This document shows, one piece after another, positions 34,659-43,138 of a stretch of 47,880 bases of DNA. This stretch comes from Luteolibacter sp. Y139. Lineage in GTDB: Bacteria; Verrucomicrobiota; Verrucomicrobiia; Verrucomicrobiales; Akkermansiaceae. The number at the start of each line of letters is the position of its first letter. The first letter of the stretch is position 1. A program made the position numbers and the translations under genes. The notes below the pieces were generated by a model. The model did not search any database, was not told where the DNA came from, and saw only the letters and a list, made by a program, of their open reading frames with translations. Location of the stretch: positions 1 to 47,880 of the forward strand of contig NZ_JBBUKT010000020.1 in assembly GCF_038066715.1 (NCBI RefSeq), written 5' to 3'.

Positions 34659-35045
34659 TCATCACCCTGACATCGAACGACGGGAAAGTCCCGCAACGAT
34701 TGAACGCCACCTTCCATGGGAGGAGCCTGCCGGCTTCGCTCCCGGATACGTAAAATCCCACGCATCCAGGTCCAACGCTCCTCCCCGGCTACTACGGCGT
34801 TCGTAGATACCCTAGCTGCACCTCATTTGCATTTCCGGCGAAGCGCGGCAACTTCGGGGCAAATGCGGAAACGCATGGTGCCCGTAGTCCTGGGGGGAAC
34901 TGCGGGCACCTCCACTTTCCAGGAGAACGTGTCCATCATGGTAGCAATTGCCCGCGGTCGGTCTCAGAAGCCGGCCGCGGCGCATGTACGGATCTTGCAC
35001 CATTCCTCCCATTGCGTGCAGCATTCCGGGTTTGCAGAACGCTCC
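34659..35045. other. Intergenic region, 387 bases
   Basis: No gene is convincing. A 38-codon minus-strand frame (34823-34939, starting MMDTFSWKVEVP and ending LRRKCK) has plausible codon use but no ribosome site. A small hairpin CGGGA-AAG-TCCCG lies near 34681, upstream of the App1-type gene, and may be part of its leader. Confidence 0.4.
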
Positions 35046-35384
35046 TCAGGCGATCTCGTCGCAGACTCCGTTGAAGTATTCCACGTCCGAAACAAGACCT
35101 CGCGGAATGATCATCGGCTCCCCGTAATTCACGCCATGCATCTGGGTGCAGATGAAGAACGCGACCTCGGAAGCGAGGATGCACAGCACCACCTCCGGTT
35201 CGCCCGGAGGATGCGGAATTCCCACCTGCGCAAGGTATTCGCTTTCCCGGAAGCGGTAGCGCAAGGCGAAGACGCGGTCAGGAGTGAGCTGGATCCCGCA
35301 GTTCTCCACGCAGCGCCTCGCCACCTTCCGGTACACCAGGTCGGCGGCAAGATCATCCTGTGAAAATGGAATGAAGAACTTCAT
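35046..35384 (-). CDS. Conserved hypothetical protein, 112 residues
   Basis: Starts MKFFIPFSQDDLAADLVYRK; an ATG three codons upstream (35393) is also possible. The N-terminal 30 residues resemble a motif found in several small verrucomicrobial and proteobacterial proteins of unknown function. The middle is RYRFRESEYLAQVGIPHPPGE, and the rest looks alpha/beta with hydrophobic strands (EVVLCILASEVAFFICTQMHG). No signal peptide or catalytic motif. It lies 57 bases upstream of the next minus-strand gene; co-transcription is possible. Confidence 0.6.
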   Translation of the reverse strand: MKFFIPFSQDDLAADLVYRKVARRCVENCGIQLTPDRVFALRYRFRESEYLAQVGIPHPPGEPEVVLCILASEVAFFICTQMHGVNYGEPMIIPRGLVSDVEYFNGVCDEIA

Positions 35385-35441
35385 GGCTACCATTTCTCAT
35401 GGCAACCCGCGTGCCAGCTTCGAAACCGGCCCGATGACGCG

Positions 35442-37082
35442 TCAGCGGTCCTTCACAAGGATCTGGAAAAAGAGCATCAGGCCGCCAGCGGCTGCCGCGA
35501 GGAAGAGGATCATGGCCAAGCCCGGATAGCCGAAGAGCCGGAAGCTCGTATCCACCCGCGCGAGCATCGCACTGCCGACAATCAACGCTGCCAGGATCAA
35601 TCCCGTGGTGATTCGATTTGCCACCTTTTGCAGCCCTTGGATCAGACTTTTCTCGTCGAGGGAATCGACCGTCACCTTCAGCTTGTTCTCCGCAACGAGG
35701 TCGAAGATCCGGTTCAGCCGCAAGGGAAGCTGCGCTACGAACTGCTTCGTCTCGGTCAGCACTCCCATCAGATTCGCGGAAGTCAGCGTCTCCTTGATCC
35801 GGGCCTTGCTGATGCCCGCCAGATTCCGCCGGATGGACTGCTGGGGGTCGAAACCCGGACTGAGCACCGTCCCCACCCGATCCAGATTCAGGAGCGCCTT
35901 GCCGATCATGCTCATCTCCTCGGGAATCCTCAGTCCCGCCTCGGCCGACGCTCGAGTCACCTGAAGAACGATCGTTCCCATGTCGATGTCGGCCAGGTTC
36001 CTCGACTTCGCCGCACCCACGATTTCCTCGACCGCACTAGTGAAACCCGCGCGATCAATCGCCTCTTCCCTCGCCGCAGCGAGGCTCATCGCAGCCTCCG
36101 CCGTTTGCACCCCATTGCCCTCGCTGATACCGGCCAGCAGATGGACAAGCTGATCCCTCATGCGTTGCTGAACCCGTCCCGTCATCCCCAGATCGAGAAT
36201 CGCAATCTTCCGGTCATGGGTCAGCAACAGGTTGCCCGGATGAGGATCGGCATGGAAGAAGCCATCGACCAGGATCTGCTTCAGGTAGGCACCGAAGAGT
36301 TCCTCAGCGAGCACGCCGCCATCCAGATCCGTCATCACCGCGCCGGAGAGTGAGGTGATCTTGGTTCCGGGCAGGTAGTCCATGGTAAGCACGCGACCCG
36401 TCGAGTAGTCCGGCACCACCTCCGGCACCACCAGTTGAGGGAAGCCTGTTAAATTGCGTCGCAGCTCTTCCAAGTTCGCGGCCTCGCGCAGGTAGTCCAA
36501 CTCATGGAAGAGGCTGGTGCGGAACTGACCGACCAGCCGTGCCAGCTCATACTTCCGCCCGAAGTCGGTGTGCGCGTCGAGAAACGCAGCCACCTCCTCC
36601 AAGCTATCAAGGTCTGCGGTGATCTCCTTCCGGATCTCAGGCCGCTGGACCTTTACCGCCACTCGCCTGCCACCGCGCAGCATCCCGACATGAACCTGAC
36701 CCAGTGAGGCCGCGGCCAAGGGCTTCTCATCGAATTCCCCAAATGCCTTCGAAATCCGTACGCCGAGTTCTTCCTCGATCACCGCCTTGATGCGATCCGC
36801 CGGCACCGGTTCCACTTGATCCTGCAAGCGACTGAGTGCTTCCAGAAAAGGCGGTGGCAACAGGTCCGCCCTCGTGGATAGCAATTGCCCGATCTTCACG
36901 AACGCCGGCCCCAGACGCTCCAGATCACTCGCCAGCATCGTCGCATCCTTCGCCGCCTCCGGAGCATCGCCGTTGAAGGCATCGGAGAAGTCCGCATCCG
37001 CGGAGATCACACGACTGCCATACTTCATGAAGAGCCACGCCACATCCTTGTAGCGCCGGAGATTCGCGGGAGCGATTTTCAT
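35442..37082 (-). CDS. AarF/UbiB/ABC1-family atypical kinase
   Basis: 546 residues from ATG 37082 (MKIAPANLRRYK); a TTG three codons upstream is unlikely. The hallmark KxGQ motif (AFVKIGQLLSTRADLLP), the Ala-rich loop (PLAAASLGQVHVG), the invariant Lys (RVAVKVQRP) and the metal site of the DFG-like kind (HADPHPGNLLL, then AILDLGMTGR) are all present. Two C-terminal membrane helices (about 495-515 and 520-540) anchor it. UbiB-type proteins support quinone synthesis or lipid handling through ATPase activity. The gene is monocistronic or co-transcribed with 35046-35384. Confidence 0.95.
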   Translation of the reverse strand: MKIAPANLRRYKDVAWLFMKYGSRVISADADFSDAFNGDAPEAAKDATMLASDLERLGPAFVKIGQLLSTRADLLPPPFLEALSRLQDQVEPVPADRIKAVIEEELGVRISKAFGEFDEKPLAAASLGQVHVGMLRGGRRVAVKVQRPEIRKEITADLDSLEEVAAFLDAHTDFGRKYELARLVGQFRTSLFHELDYLREAANLEELRRNLTGFPQLVVPEVVPDYSTGRVLTMDYLPGTKITSLSGAVMTDLDGGVLAEELFGAYLKQILVDGFFHADPHPGNLLLTHDRKIAILDLGMTGRVQQRMRDQLVHLLAGISEGNGVQTAEAAMSLAAAREEAIDRAGFTSAVEEIVGAAKSRNLADIDMGTIVLQVTRASAEAGLRIPEEMSMIGKALLNLDRVGTVLSPGFDPQQSIRRNLAGISKARIKETLTSANLMGVLTETKQFVAQLPLRLNRIFDLVAENKLKVTVDSLDEKSLIQGLQKVANRITTGLILAALIVGSAMLARVDTSFRLFGYPGLAMILFLAAAAGGLMLFFQILVKDR

Positions 37083-37146
37083 CCCTAACAAATCGCAATC
37101 CGCATGCCATCCGTAGCGCTACTCCGCCTTGCCCTCCATCCCACAG

Positions 37147-37188
37147 CGCTGGCGACTCCCGTATGCAATGAAGCAGGAATCGCCAGCG
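37147..37188. repeat. Hairpin element with TCCCGTATGC core
   Basis: Left arm CGCTGGCGACTCC (37147-37159) pairs with GGAATCGCCAGCG (37176-37188) with one mismatch. The loop contains GTATGC. The core TCCCGTATGC recurs in the hairpin at 44130-44139. It lies in the gap between the kinase start and the next minus-strand gene. Confidence 0.55.
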
Positions 37189-37224
37189 TGTTTGGGGGGA
37201 AAAGAATCGCGTTCGCAGGAGAAG

Positions 37225-37437
37225 CTACTCCGGTGAATCCCGCACCAGCATCGAAGCCGAGACGAACATGGCCTTCAGCTTCATCCCCGGCCACAAGAGG
37301 GCAGCCGCCTGATGCACCGCGTTTTCCAACGCTTGGACAGACGCCTCGGGGAAATCCATCGTCAGTTGCCCGAGCAACGTTCGCATCTTCCAATCTGCGA
37401 GTTGTTCGTGCGGCTTGGGGGGAATTTCGTCGACCAT
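37225..37437 (-). CDS. Small hypothetical protein, 70 residues
   Basis: Starts MVDEIPPKPHEQLADWKMRT. The frame is open upstream for 22 more codons, but that part is Arg/Ser-rich and looks noncoding. Predicted mostly helical (ALENAVHQAAALLWPGMKLKAM). Codon use is like that of neighbours. No family recognised and no context clue apart from the kinase gene 142 bases downstream. Confidence 0.45.
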   Translation of the reverse strand: MVDEIPPKPHEQLADWKMRTLLGQLTMDFPEASVQALENAVHQAAALLWPGMKLKAMFVSASMLVRDSPE

Positions 37438-37699
37438 GGTCAGACTGTTTCGATGGGAGCGGCGGCGGACTCCGGCACCGTCACTAGCCAAAGTCCGCCG
37501 CATCGATTCAAGGCGAGTCCCTATCGCAGTTGACGCGCCAAGACCACCTCACGAAATAGCGCCCCGTTTACCAATGGAGGGACGCCGCTAACCCAGCGTG
37601 AAGCACCTCAGCTTGCACTCCGGCGATGCGATTCGCACGGGCTCCGGTCCGGTGCCAACCGCCGGTTGCAACGCCCCTACCCGCGAGCGATATTCTAGA
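37438..37699. other. Intergenic region between two small divergent genes
   Basis: 262 bases holding both divergent starts. TATTCTAGA directly before the ATG at 37700 resembles a -10 box but would be too close for a leader. Nothing else is seen. Confidence 0.3.
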
Positions 37700-37978
37700 A
37701 TGAATGTCCTGTTGAATTCGCGAGTCCTCGTCGGGGCACAACATGATGCCGCCGCGGCTTTCGCCCGCCGCTGGAATGCCGGGATCATTCCGCAAATACA
37801 ATGGCTCCTCAGTCCGTCCGAACTCTGCGTCCTCGAGGTCACCGCCTCACCCGGCGAAAGCCTGCCGTCCACAAGCTCTTTCGGCAATTCCTCCCGCCCC
37901 ACCCTCGCCATCGCCAACCGCCTCGAAGACGATCTCCGCCGCCACTTGGGAATGCGCCTCTCGCCGGATCAGGGCTGA
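37700..37978 (+). CDS. Small hypothetical protein, 92 residues
   Basis: Starts MNVLLNSRVLVGAQHDAAAA. An earlier in-frame ATG (37598) would add 34 residues that cross a likely promoter. Predicted alpha/beta; no known motif. The 3' end overlaps the convergent membrane protein gene by 10 bases. Confidence is moderate because only composition and length support it. Confidence 0.45.
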   Translation: MNVLLNSRVLVGAQHDAAAAFARRWNAGIIPQIQWLLSPSELCVLEVTASPGESLPSTSSFGNSSRPTLAIANRLEDDLRRHLGMRLSPDQG

Positions 37979-38451
37979 TCAGCCGTTGGCCGGGTCGCCT
38001 TTGCATCCTCATCCAGCAACGCTTCCAAACGAGGCGACAAGGTGCACCTGCTCTTCTCACGAACCTCGTGAAGAAAATCGAGCAAGCGCGGGAAATGATC
38101 GGTCGAAGTGAAGGCGATCACGGAGTCGCTTCCCCGGATCACGATCATGTGGATCGCAAACTTCCAATCGACGTGGCGAATCTGCTGCCACGGCACCATC
38201 TCGCGGGACCATGGCCGTACAATCACCAGACCCGCATCAGAAATCTCATATTGAGGGAGCCCGCTGCGGACGTAGAGCCACAGGATGAGAATCGCCATGA
38301 ACACGCAACCCGTCACCATCCCGATGCGCGAAGCAAGGTTACCGTGAACGAAATGCTCCACACTGCATTGATACGCCATCACGATGAAGAAAATCACCGT
38401 GCCCAAACTGAGAAGATGAACAAAGAAGCTGCTTCCGTAGCGATGGCTCAT
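37969..38451 (-). CDS. Small membrane protein with PH-like domain
   Basis: 160 residues from ATG 38451 (MSHRYGSSFFVHLLS). The frame is open further upstream without support. Two membrane helices (about 10-25 and 45-62) are followed by a small beta-rich domain: YEISDAGLVIVRPWSREMVPWQQIRHVDWK, split over strands, then AIHMIVIRGSDSVIAFTS. This is the pattern of bacterial PH-domain membrane proteins (YdbS/bPH type). Probably in the inner membrane. Role unknown. It overlaps the end of the convergent gene. Confidence 0.65.
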   Translation of the reverse strand: MSHRYGSSFFVHLLSLGTVIFFIVMAYQCSVEHFVHGNLASRIGMVTGCVFMAILILWLYVRSGLPQYEISDAGLVIVRPWSREMVPWQQIRHVDWKFAIHMIVIRGSDSVIAFTSTDHFPRLLDFLHEVREKSRCTLSPRLEALLDEDAKATRPTADQP

Positions 38452-38579
38452 GTCGTGGCTTGCTAAAAGCCCCGGACAGGAAAGGCCTTCAAGGTTGAAA
38501 ACAAGCCGGAGTTGACACGCCATTGCTCGTCCGGATTCCCACCATCGCGACCGTAGATGCATCGCGCATGGACCGAACG

Positions 38580-38606
38580 AAAAAAGTCGCGGGGATTCCT
38601 CCCCAC
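38580..38606 (-). terminator. Rho-independent terminator of sucAB
   Basis: On the minus strand GTGGGGA-GGAA-TCCCCGC forms a 7-bp stem with a tetraloop (one G-T wobble), followed after three bases by six Ts. It lies about 39 bases downstream of the sucB stop codon. This is the most convincing intrinsic terminator in the window. Confidence 0.8.
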
Positions 38607-38644
38607 GGCCTTGTTAAAATTCGCTGGGAAGAACGAACGCCCCC

Positions 38645-40120
38645 TCACATCTCCAGCAGGAGACGCGTCGGATTCTCGATCCCTTCCTTGATCCGGATCA
38701 GGAACGTCACCGCTTCCTTGCCGTCCACGATGCGGTGGTCGTAGCTGAGGGCGAGATACATCATCGGGCGGATGACGACCTGGTTGTTCACGGCCATCGG
38801 GCGCTGCTGGATGGTGTGCATGCCGAGGATACCGCTTTGGGGCGGGTTGAGGATCGGTGTGCTGAGCAGCGAGCCATAGGTGCCGCCATTCGAGATGGTG
38901 AAGACACCGCCTTGCAGGTCCTCGATGGAGATCTTCCCTTCCTTCGCCTTGTTGGCGTAGCCGATGATATCGCGCTCGATCTCGGCGAAGCTCTTCTTGT
39001 CGGCATCGCGGATGACCGGGACGATCAGGCCCTTCTCAGTGCCGATGGCGACTCCGATGTCGTAGAAGTGGTTCTCCACGATGTCCTGGCCATCGATCAT
39101 GCCGTTCACCTGCGGCACATCCTTGAGCGCCTGGACCACGGCCTTCACGAAGAAGGACATGAAGCCGAGCTTCACGCCGTGCTTCTTGAGGAAGTCTTCC
39201 TGCACATTCTTGCGCAGTTCCATGACAGCGGTCATGTCCGCCTCATTGAAGGTGGTCAGGATGGCGGCGGTCTGCTGGGCATTCACAAGATGCGTCGCGA
39301 TCTTGCGGCGCAGCATGGACATCTTCTTGCGGGTCGTGCGGCCGTCGGAAACGGGAGCGGCAGCAGCAGCCGGAGCCGATGGCGCGGCAGGAAGTTCAAA
39401 GGTGCGTGGCGCAGGTGCCGCAGCGGCCGGAGCCGGTGCGGGCGCAGGAGCTGGCGTCGACTTCACCACCGCAGCCGTGCTCGGCGCGGGCGCAGCGGCT
39501 GGAGCCGGTGCCGGTGTAGCAGCCGCGGCGGCAGCCGGAGCCGCGCCCACGGTGATGCGGGCGACCACGGTACCGATGGCCACCTCGTTGCCCTCGGCGA
39601 CGAGGATCTGAAGAATGCCGGAAGCCTCGGCTTCGAGCTCGCTGGAGACCTTGTCGGTTTCGAGCGTCACGAGCACCTCGCCCTTGGTGATGGCGGAGCC
39701 ATCGCCCTTGTGCCAGCGACCCACGTTGGCGGAAGTGATGGACTCACCGGCAGCGGGAACCTTCACGTCGATGACTTGGCCACTTGCCGGAGCGGCAGCA
39801 GCCGCCGGGATCGGCGTGGCGGCATCGGCAAGACTTGCGGGAGTGCCGGTCTTGAGACCTTCACTTCCGGAAGAAGCGGGTGCAGCGCCACCTTCAAGCT
39901 TCGCGATCACGGTGCCGATCGCCACTTCCTCCCCTTCCCCGACGAGAATCGTGAGCACACCGTCAGCGGCGGCTTCGAGTTCGCTGGAGACCTTGTCGGT
40001 TTCGAGCGTTACGAGGACTTCTCCTTTGCGGACGGTTTCACCGTTCTGCTTGTGCCAGCGGGCGACGTTGGCGGAGGTGATGGATTCGCCGGCGGCGGGG
40101 ACTTTGACTTCGAGAGACAT
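38645..40120 (-). CDS. sucB: 2-Oxoglutarate dehydrogenase E2 (dihydrolipoyl succinyltransferase)
   Basis: 491 residues. Two lipoyl domains are present, with lipoylated lysines at about 43 and 157 (both in [12 protein letters not shown]). An Ala/Pro-rich linker of about 70 residues (190-258) follows, then the acyltransferase core (about 262-491) with the DHRIVDG active-site motif. The standard peripheral E3/E1-binding domain (about 35 residues ending in GRxxKEDV) is not visible between linker and core. Most SucB proteins have one lipoyl domain plus that binding domain (about 400 residues). The enzyme transfers succinyl groups from E1 to CoA in the TCA cycle. sucA lies upstream in the same operon, 86 bases apart. 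Confidence 0.95.
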   Translation of the reverse strand: MSLEVKVPAAGESITSANVARWHKQNGETVRKGEVLVTLETDKVSSELEAAADGVLTILVGEGEEVAIGTVIAKLEGGAAPASSGSEGLKTGTPASLADAATPIPAAAAAPASGQVIDVKVPAAGESITSANVGRWHKGDGSAITKGEVLVTLETDKVSSELEAEASGILQILVAEGNEVAIGTVVARITVGAAPAAAAAATPAPAPAAAPAPSTAAVVKSTPAPAPAPAPAAAAPAPRTFELPAAPSAPAAAAAPVSDGRTTRKKMSMLRRKIATHLVNAQQTAAILTTFNEADMTAVMELRKNVQEDFLKKHGVKLGFMSFFVKAVVQALKDVPQVNGMIDGQDIVENHFYDIGVAIGTEKGLIVPVIRDADKKSFAEIERDIIGYANKAKEGKISIEDLQGGVFTISNGGTYGSLLSTPILNPPQSGILGMHTIQQRPMAVNNQVVIRPMMYLALSYDHRIVDGKEAVTFLIRIKEGIENPTRLLLEM

Positions 40121-40166
40121 CGGGGAAGGCTTTATTGAGGAAAAAGAAATCGAGTAGGACGAGAAG

Positions 40167-40197
40167 GGGCGGACAGCATTTCACCGGCCATCCGCCC
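40167..40197 (-). promoter_or_regulatory. Intergenic hairpin between sucA and sucB
   Basis: GGGCGGA (40167-40173) and TCCGCCC (40191-40197) form a perfect 7-bp stem with a 17-base loop on the minus strand. After it come pyrimidine-rich stretches and CTTTTTCC, but no clean T-run. It may be a processing site, partial terminator or stabiliser that sets the E1 to E2 ratio. Confidence 0.45.
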
Positions 40198-40206
40198 GTT
40201 TCCATT

Positions 40207-42999
40207 TCAGACGGTGAATGCGGCTTCGAACAGGGCCTTGCTTTCCTTGTAGTGCTGGGCCTTGGAACCGGCCGCCGGGCTGGAGGCGCGGTTGCGACCG
40301 GCATAGCGGACGCGGCGATCCAGCACCTTTTCGAGGCGCGGGAAGATGTAGGACCAGGCACCCATGTTGAGCGGCTCTTCCTGAGCCCAGACGAACTTGT
40401 TCGCGGCGCCATACTGACCCACCAGCGCGGCGATGAGCTCGTCGTGGAAGGGATAGAGCTGCTCCACCCGGAGGATGGCAGTGTTCTTGATGCCGTGCTC
40501 CTCGCGGTAGGCAGCGAGATCGTAGTAGACCTTGCCCGAGCAGAAAATCACCCGCTCGACCGACATCGGGTCGTCGAAGTGCATCGGATCCGGCAGCACT
40601 TCCTGGAAGCAGGAGCCTTCGAGGAAATCGGCCTCTTGCGACACCGCTTCCGGACGCGTGAGCAGGCTCTTCGGCGTCATCAGGATCAGCGGCTTGCGGA
40701 AAGGCCGCATCTTCTGGCGACGCAGCGCGTGGAAGTACTGGGCCGGCGTCGTGAAGTTACCGACGATGATGTTCTTCCCGGCGCAAAGCTGGAGGAAGCG
40801 CTCAAGGCGGGCACTGGAGTGCTCCGGACCCTGGCCTTCATAGCCGTGCGGCAGCAGCATCACCAGGTCGGACGGCGTCTGCCACTTCGACTCGGCGGAG
40901 GCGATGAACTGGTCGATGATGACCTGCGCGCCATTCGAGAAGTCACCGAACTGGGCTTCCCACAGCGTCAGCATGTTCGGCGCGCCGAGCGAGTAGCCGT
41001 AGTCGAAGCCGAGCACGGCGAACTCGGAGAGGAAGGAGTTGTAAACGCAGAACTTCGCCTGCGTCGGGCTCACATGCTCCAGCGGGATGTAGCGGGCGCG
41101 CGTCTCGGAATCATAGAACACCGCGTGGCGGTGCGAGAAGGTGCCGCGGCGGCAATCCTGACCCGACAAGCGGACCTGATGGCCTTCGGTAAGCAGCGCA
41201 CCCCAGGCGAGCGACTCGGCGAATGCCCAATCGATCGGGCCGCCATTCTGCAGCGCCTCTTGGCGACGCGGCACGAAGCGCTTGGCGAGCGTCGGGTGAA
41301 GATTGAAACCCTCCGGCACGGTGGTGAGCACCTTGCCGACATGCTGGAGCAAGTCGCGGCCGATGCCCGTCGGCACCGGAGCGTGGGTGTAGGGCATCTG
41401 CTCGACGGCGGTCGAGCCGCTGAAGGCACTGCGCTCGCCCTTCTCTTGCATCTCCACCATCTTCGCGTGACCGGCTTCGAAGCGGTCCCAGATATCCTGC
41501 TCGATCTTGTCTGCGTCGGCCTGGCTCAGAGCGCCTTGGGCGACGAGCTGCTTCTTGTAGATCTGGCCGATCGTCTCGCGGGCCTGGATCAGCTTGTAGA
41601 TGTGCGGCTGGGTGAACGCGGCCTGGTCGGTCTCGTTGTGGCCCTGACGGCGGTAGCAATACATGTCGATCACCACGTCGCGGCCGAACTGCTGGCGGAA
41701 CTCGAGGGCGAATTGGGCGGCCCAGTAGAGCTCCATCGGCACCTCGCCGTTCACGTGCAGGATCGGTGCCTCGATCATCTTCGCCACGTCGGTCGCGTAG
41801 GCGGACGAGCGCGCATCAGCCGGCATGGTGGTGAAGCCGATCTGGTTGTTGATGATGAGATGGATCGTGCCGCCGGTGCGGTAGCCCGGAAGCTGGGAAA
41901 GATTGAGACACTCGGCGACCGGACCTTGGCCGGCGAAGGCGGCGTCCCCGTGAAGCAGGATCGGCAGCACGCGCTTGCGATCCGTGGCGACACCGTCGTC
42001 ACCCAGGATGCGCTGGCGGGCGCGGGCCTTGCCCTCGACCACCGGATTGACGGCTTCGAGGTGGCTCGGGTTGGCCGCGAGGCTGACGCGGACCTTGCCA
42101 TCCGGCAGGTCGCGCACGCTCTCGTAGCCGAGGTGGTATTTCACGTCGCCATCACCCGCCACGAGGTCGGGCATGTAGTTCGGCGTGAATTCGTAAAGGA
42201 TCGTCGTGAGCGACTTCCGGACGAAGTTCGCGAGGATGTTCAGGCGACCGCGGTGGGCCATGCCCATCTCGATCTCCAGCACGCCGGCAGCCGGACACTT
42301 CTCAAGGATGGCGTTCAAGACCACCATCGCGCCTTCGCCGCCTTCCAGCGAGAAGCGCTTCTCGCCGAGGAACTTCTTCCCGAGGAAATTCTCGAAGCTG
42401 TCCGCCTCGATCAGCCAGCCGAGCGCACGGGTCTTGCGGTCGGCCGGATCGTCGCCGCGCAGCGCGTGGTCCTCGATGTGGCGACGGACCCAGTTGCGGA
42501 CGGTGGTGTTGTGAATGTGGGTGAACTCGAAGCCGATGAAGCCCGAGTAGGTGGCCTCCAGTGCGGCGACCATGTCCCGCAGCTTCATCTTCGCGCCGTC
42601 GCGGAAGAGCGGGTTGGACGCCTCGCGGTCCATGTCCGCCTCGGTGAAGCCGAATTGGGAAATATCCAGCCGTGGATTGCGCTCCTGGTGGTCGGCGAGC
42701 GGGTTGATGTGCGCCTGGGTGTGGCCGAGCGCCCGGAAATTGTACACTAGGCTCACGACCTTGCCGTAGAACGCGAGGTCGGTCTCGCTGGGGCTGCCTG
42801 CAGCGGCGGGTGCTGCTGCGGCGACCGGCGCGGCCGGGGCTCCTTCCCCATTCTTCGGCTTGAGCTGGGCTACCCCGAGCTCGAAGCCTTCAAAAAAGGC
42901 CGACCATGTAGGGTCGACCGAGCGGGGATCCGCGCACCACAGCGCGTATTGTTGTTCCAACAGGTCCGCATTCAAGCGGGCGGAAACCGACGATTTCAT
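40207..42999 (-). CDS. sucA: 2-Oxoglutarate dehydrogenase E1
   Basis: 930 residues, the normal length for SucA/KgdA-type E1. The N-terminus (LNADLLEQQYALWCADPRSVDPTW) is the E2-binding segment. Thiamine diphosphate and active-site motifs are present: MGMAHRGRLNIL, HGDAAFAGQGPV, INNQIGFTT and YRRQGHNETDQAAFTQP. The C-terminal transketolase part carries LLPHGYEGQGPEHSSARLERFLQ. It decarboxylates 2-oxoglutarate and passes a succinyl group to E2. No third subunit (E3, lpd) is nearby. Divergent from an ABC ATPase gene. Confidence 0.97.
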   Translation of the reverse strand: MKSSVSARLNADLLEQQYALWCADPRSVDPTWSAFFEGFELGVAQLKPKNGEGAPAAPVAAAAPAAAGSPSETDLAFYGKVVSLVYNFRALGHTQAHINPLADHQERNPRLDISQFGFTEADMDREASNPLFRDGAKMKLRDMVAALEATYSGFIGFEFTHIHNTTVRNWVRRHIEDHALRGDDPADRKTRALGWLIEADSFENFLGKKFLGEKRFSLEGGEGAMVVLNAILEKCPAAGVLEIEMGMAHRGRLNILANFVRKSLTTILYEFTPNYMPDLVAGDGDVKYHLGYESVRDLPDGKVRVSLAANPSHLEAVNPVVEGKARARQRILGDDGVATDRKRVLPILLHGDAAFAGQGPVAECLNLSQLPGYRTGGTIHLIINNQIGFTTMPADARSSAYATDVAKMIEAPILHVNGEVPMELYWAAQFALEFRQQFGRDVVIDMYCYRRQGHNETDQAAFTQPHIYKLIQARETIGQIYKKQLVAQGALSQADADKIEQDIWDRFEAGHAKMVEMQEKGERSAFSGSTAVEQMPYTHAPVPTGIGRDLLQHVGKVLTTVPEGFNLHPTLAKRFVPRRQEALQNGGPIDWAFAESLAWGALLTEGHQVRLSGQDCRRGTFSHRHAVFYDSETRARYIPLEHVSPTQAKFCVYNSFLSEFAVLGFDYGYSLGAPNMLTLWEAQFGDFSNGAQVIIDQFIASAESKWQTPSDLVMLLPHGYEGQGPEHSSARLERFLQLCAGKNIIVGNFTTPAQYFHALRRQKMRPFRKPLILMTPKSLLTRPEAVSQEADFLEGSCFQEVLPDPMHFDDPMSVERVIFCSGKVYYDLAAYREEHGIKNTAILRVEQLYPFHDELIAALVGQYGAANKFVWAQEEPLNMGAWSYIFPRLEKVLDRRVRYAGRNRASSPAAGSKAQHYKESKALFEAAFTV

Positions 43000-43138
43000 G
43001 AGCGGTAGGTTCGGGTGCCGGCGGGAGATTGCGGAAATTCCCGCTTGGCCCCTCGCACGCAGCGCTTAGGTAAGAGGCCGTCCCGGACGCGTCAACGCAC
43101 AAGGCCGCAATTTGGGGCGAATTTCCTGCATATCGTCC
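43000..43138. promoter_or_regulatory. Divergent promoter region sucA / ABC ATPase
   Basis: 139 bases contain both promoters. No consensus -35/-10 pair is recognised. The right half (43105-43130) is the least GC-rich part. Nothing else is visible. Confidence 0.4.

Noticed and set aside
34823..34939. 38-codon minus-strand frame starting MMDTFSWKVEVP
   Set aside because: Codon use is acceptable, but no ribosome site, partner gene or recognisable family supports it.
38463..38648. 61-codon minus-strand frame after sucB
   Set aside because: It runs through the intrinsic terminator at 38580-38606 and overlaps the sucB end.
38735..40138. 467-codon plus-strand frame opposite sucB
   Set aside because: Shadow of the lipoyl and acyltransferase domains; Ser/Arg/Gly repeats mirror the Ala/Pro linker.
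40135..42750. 871-codon open frame opposite sucA
   Set aside because: Third-position GC bias of sucA produces it; composition is abnormal and sucA is certain.
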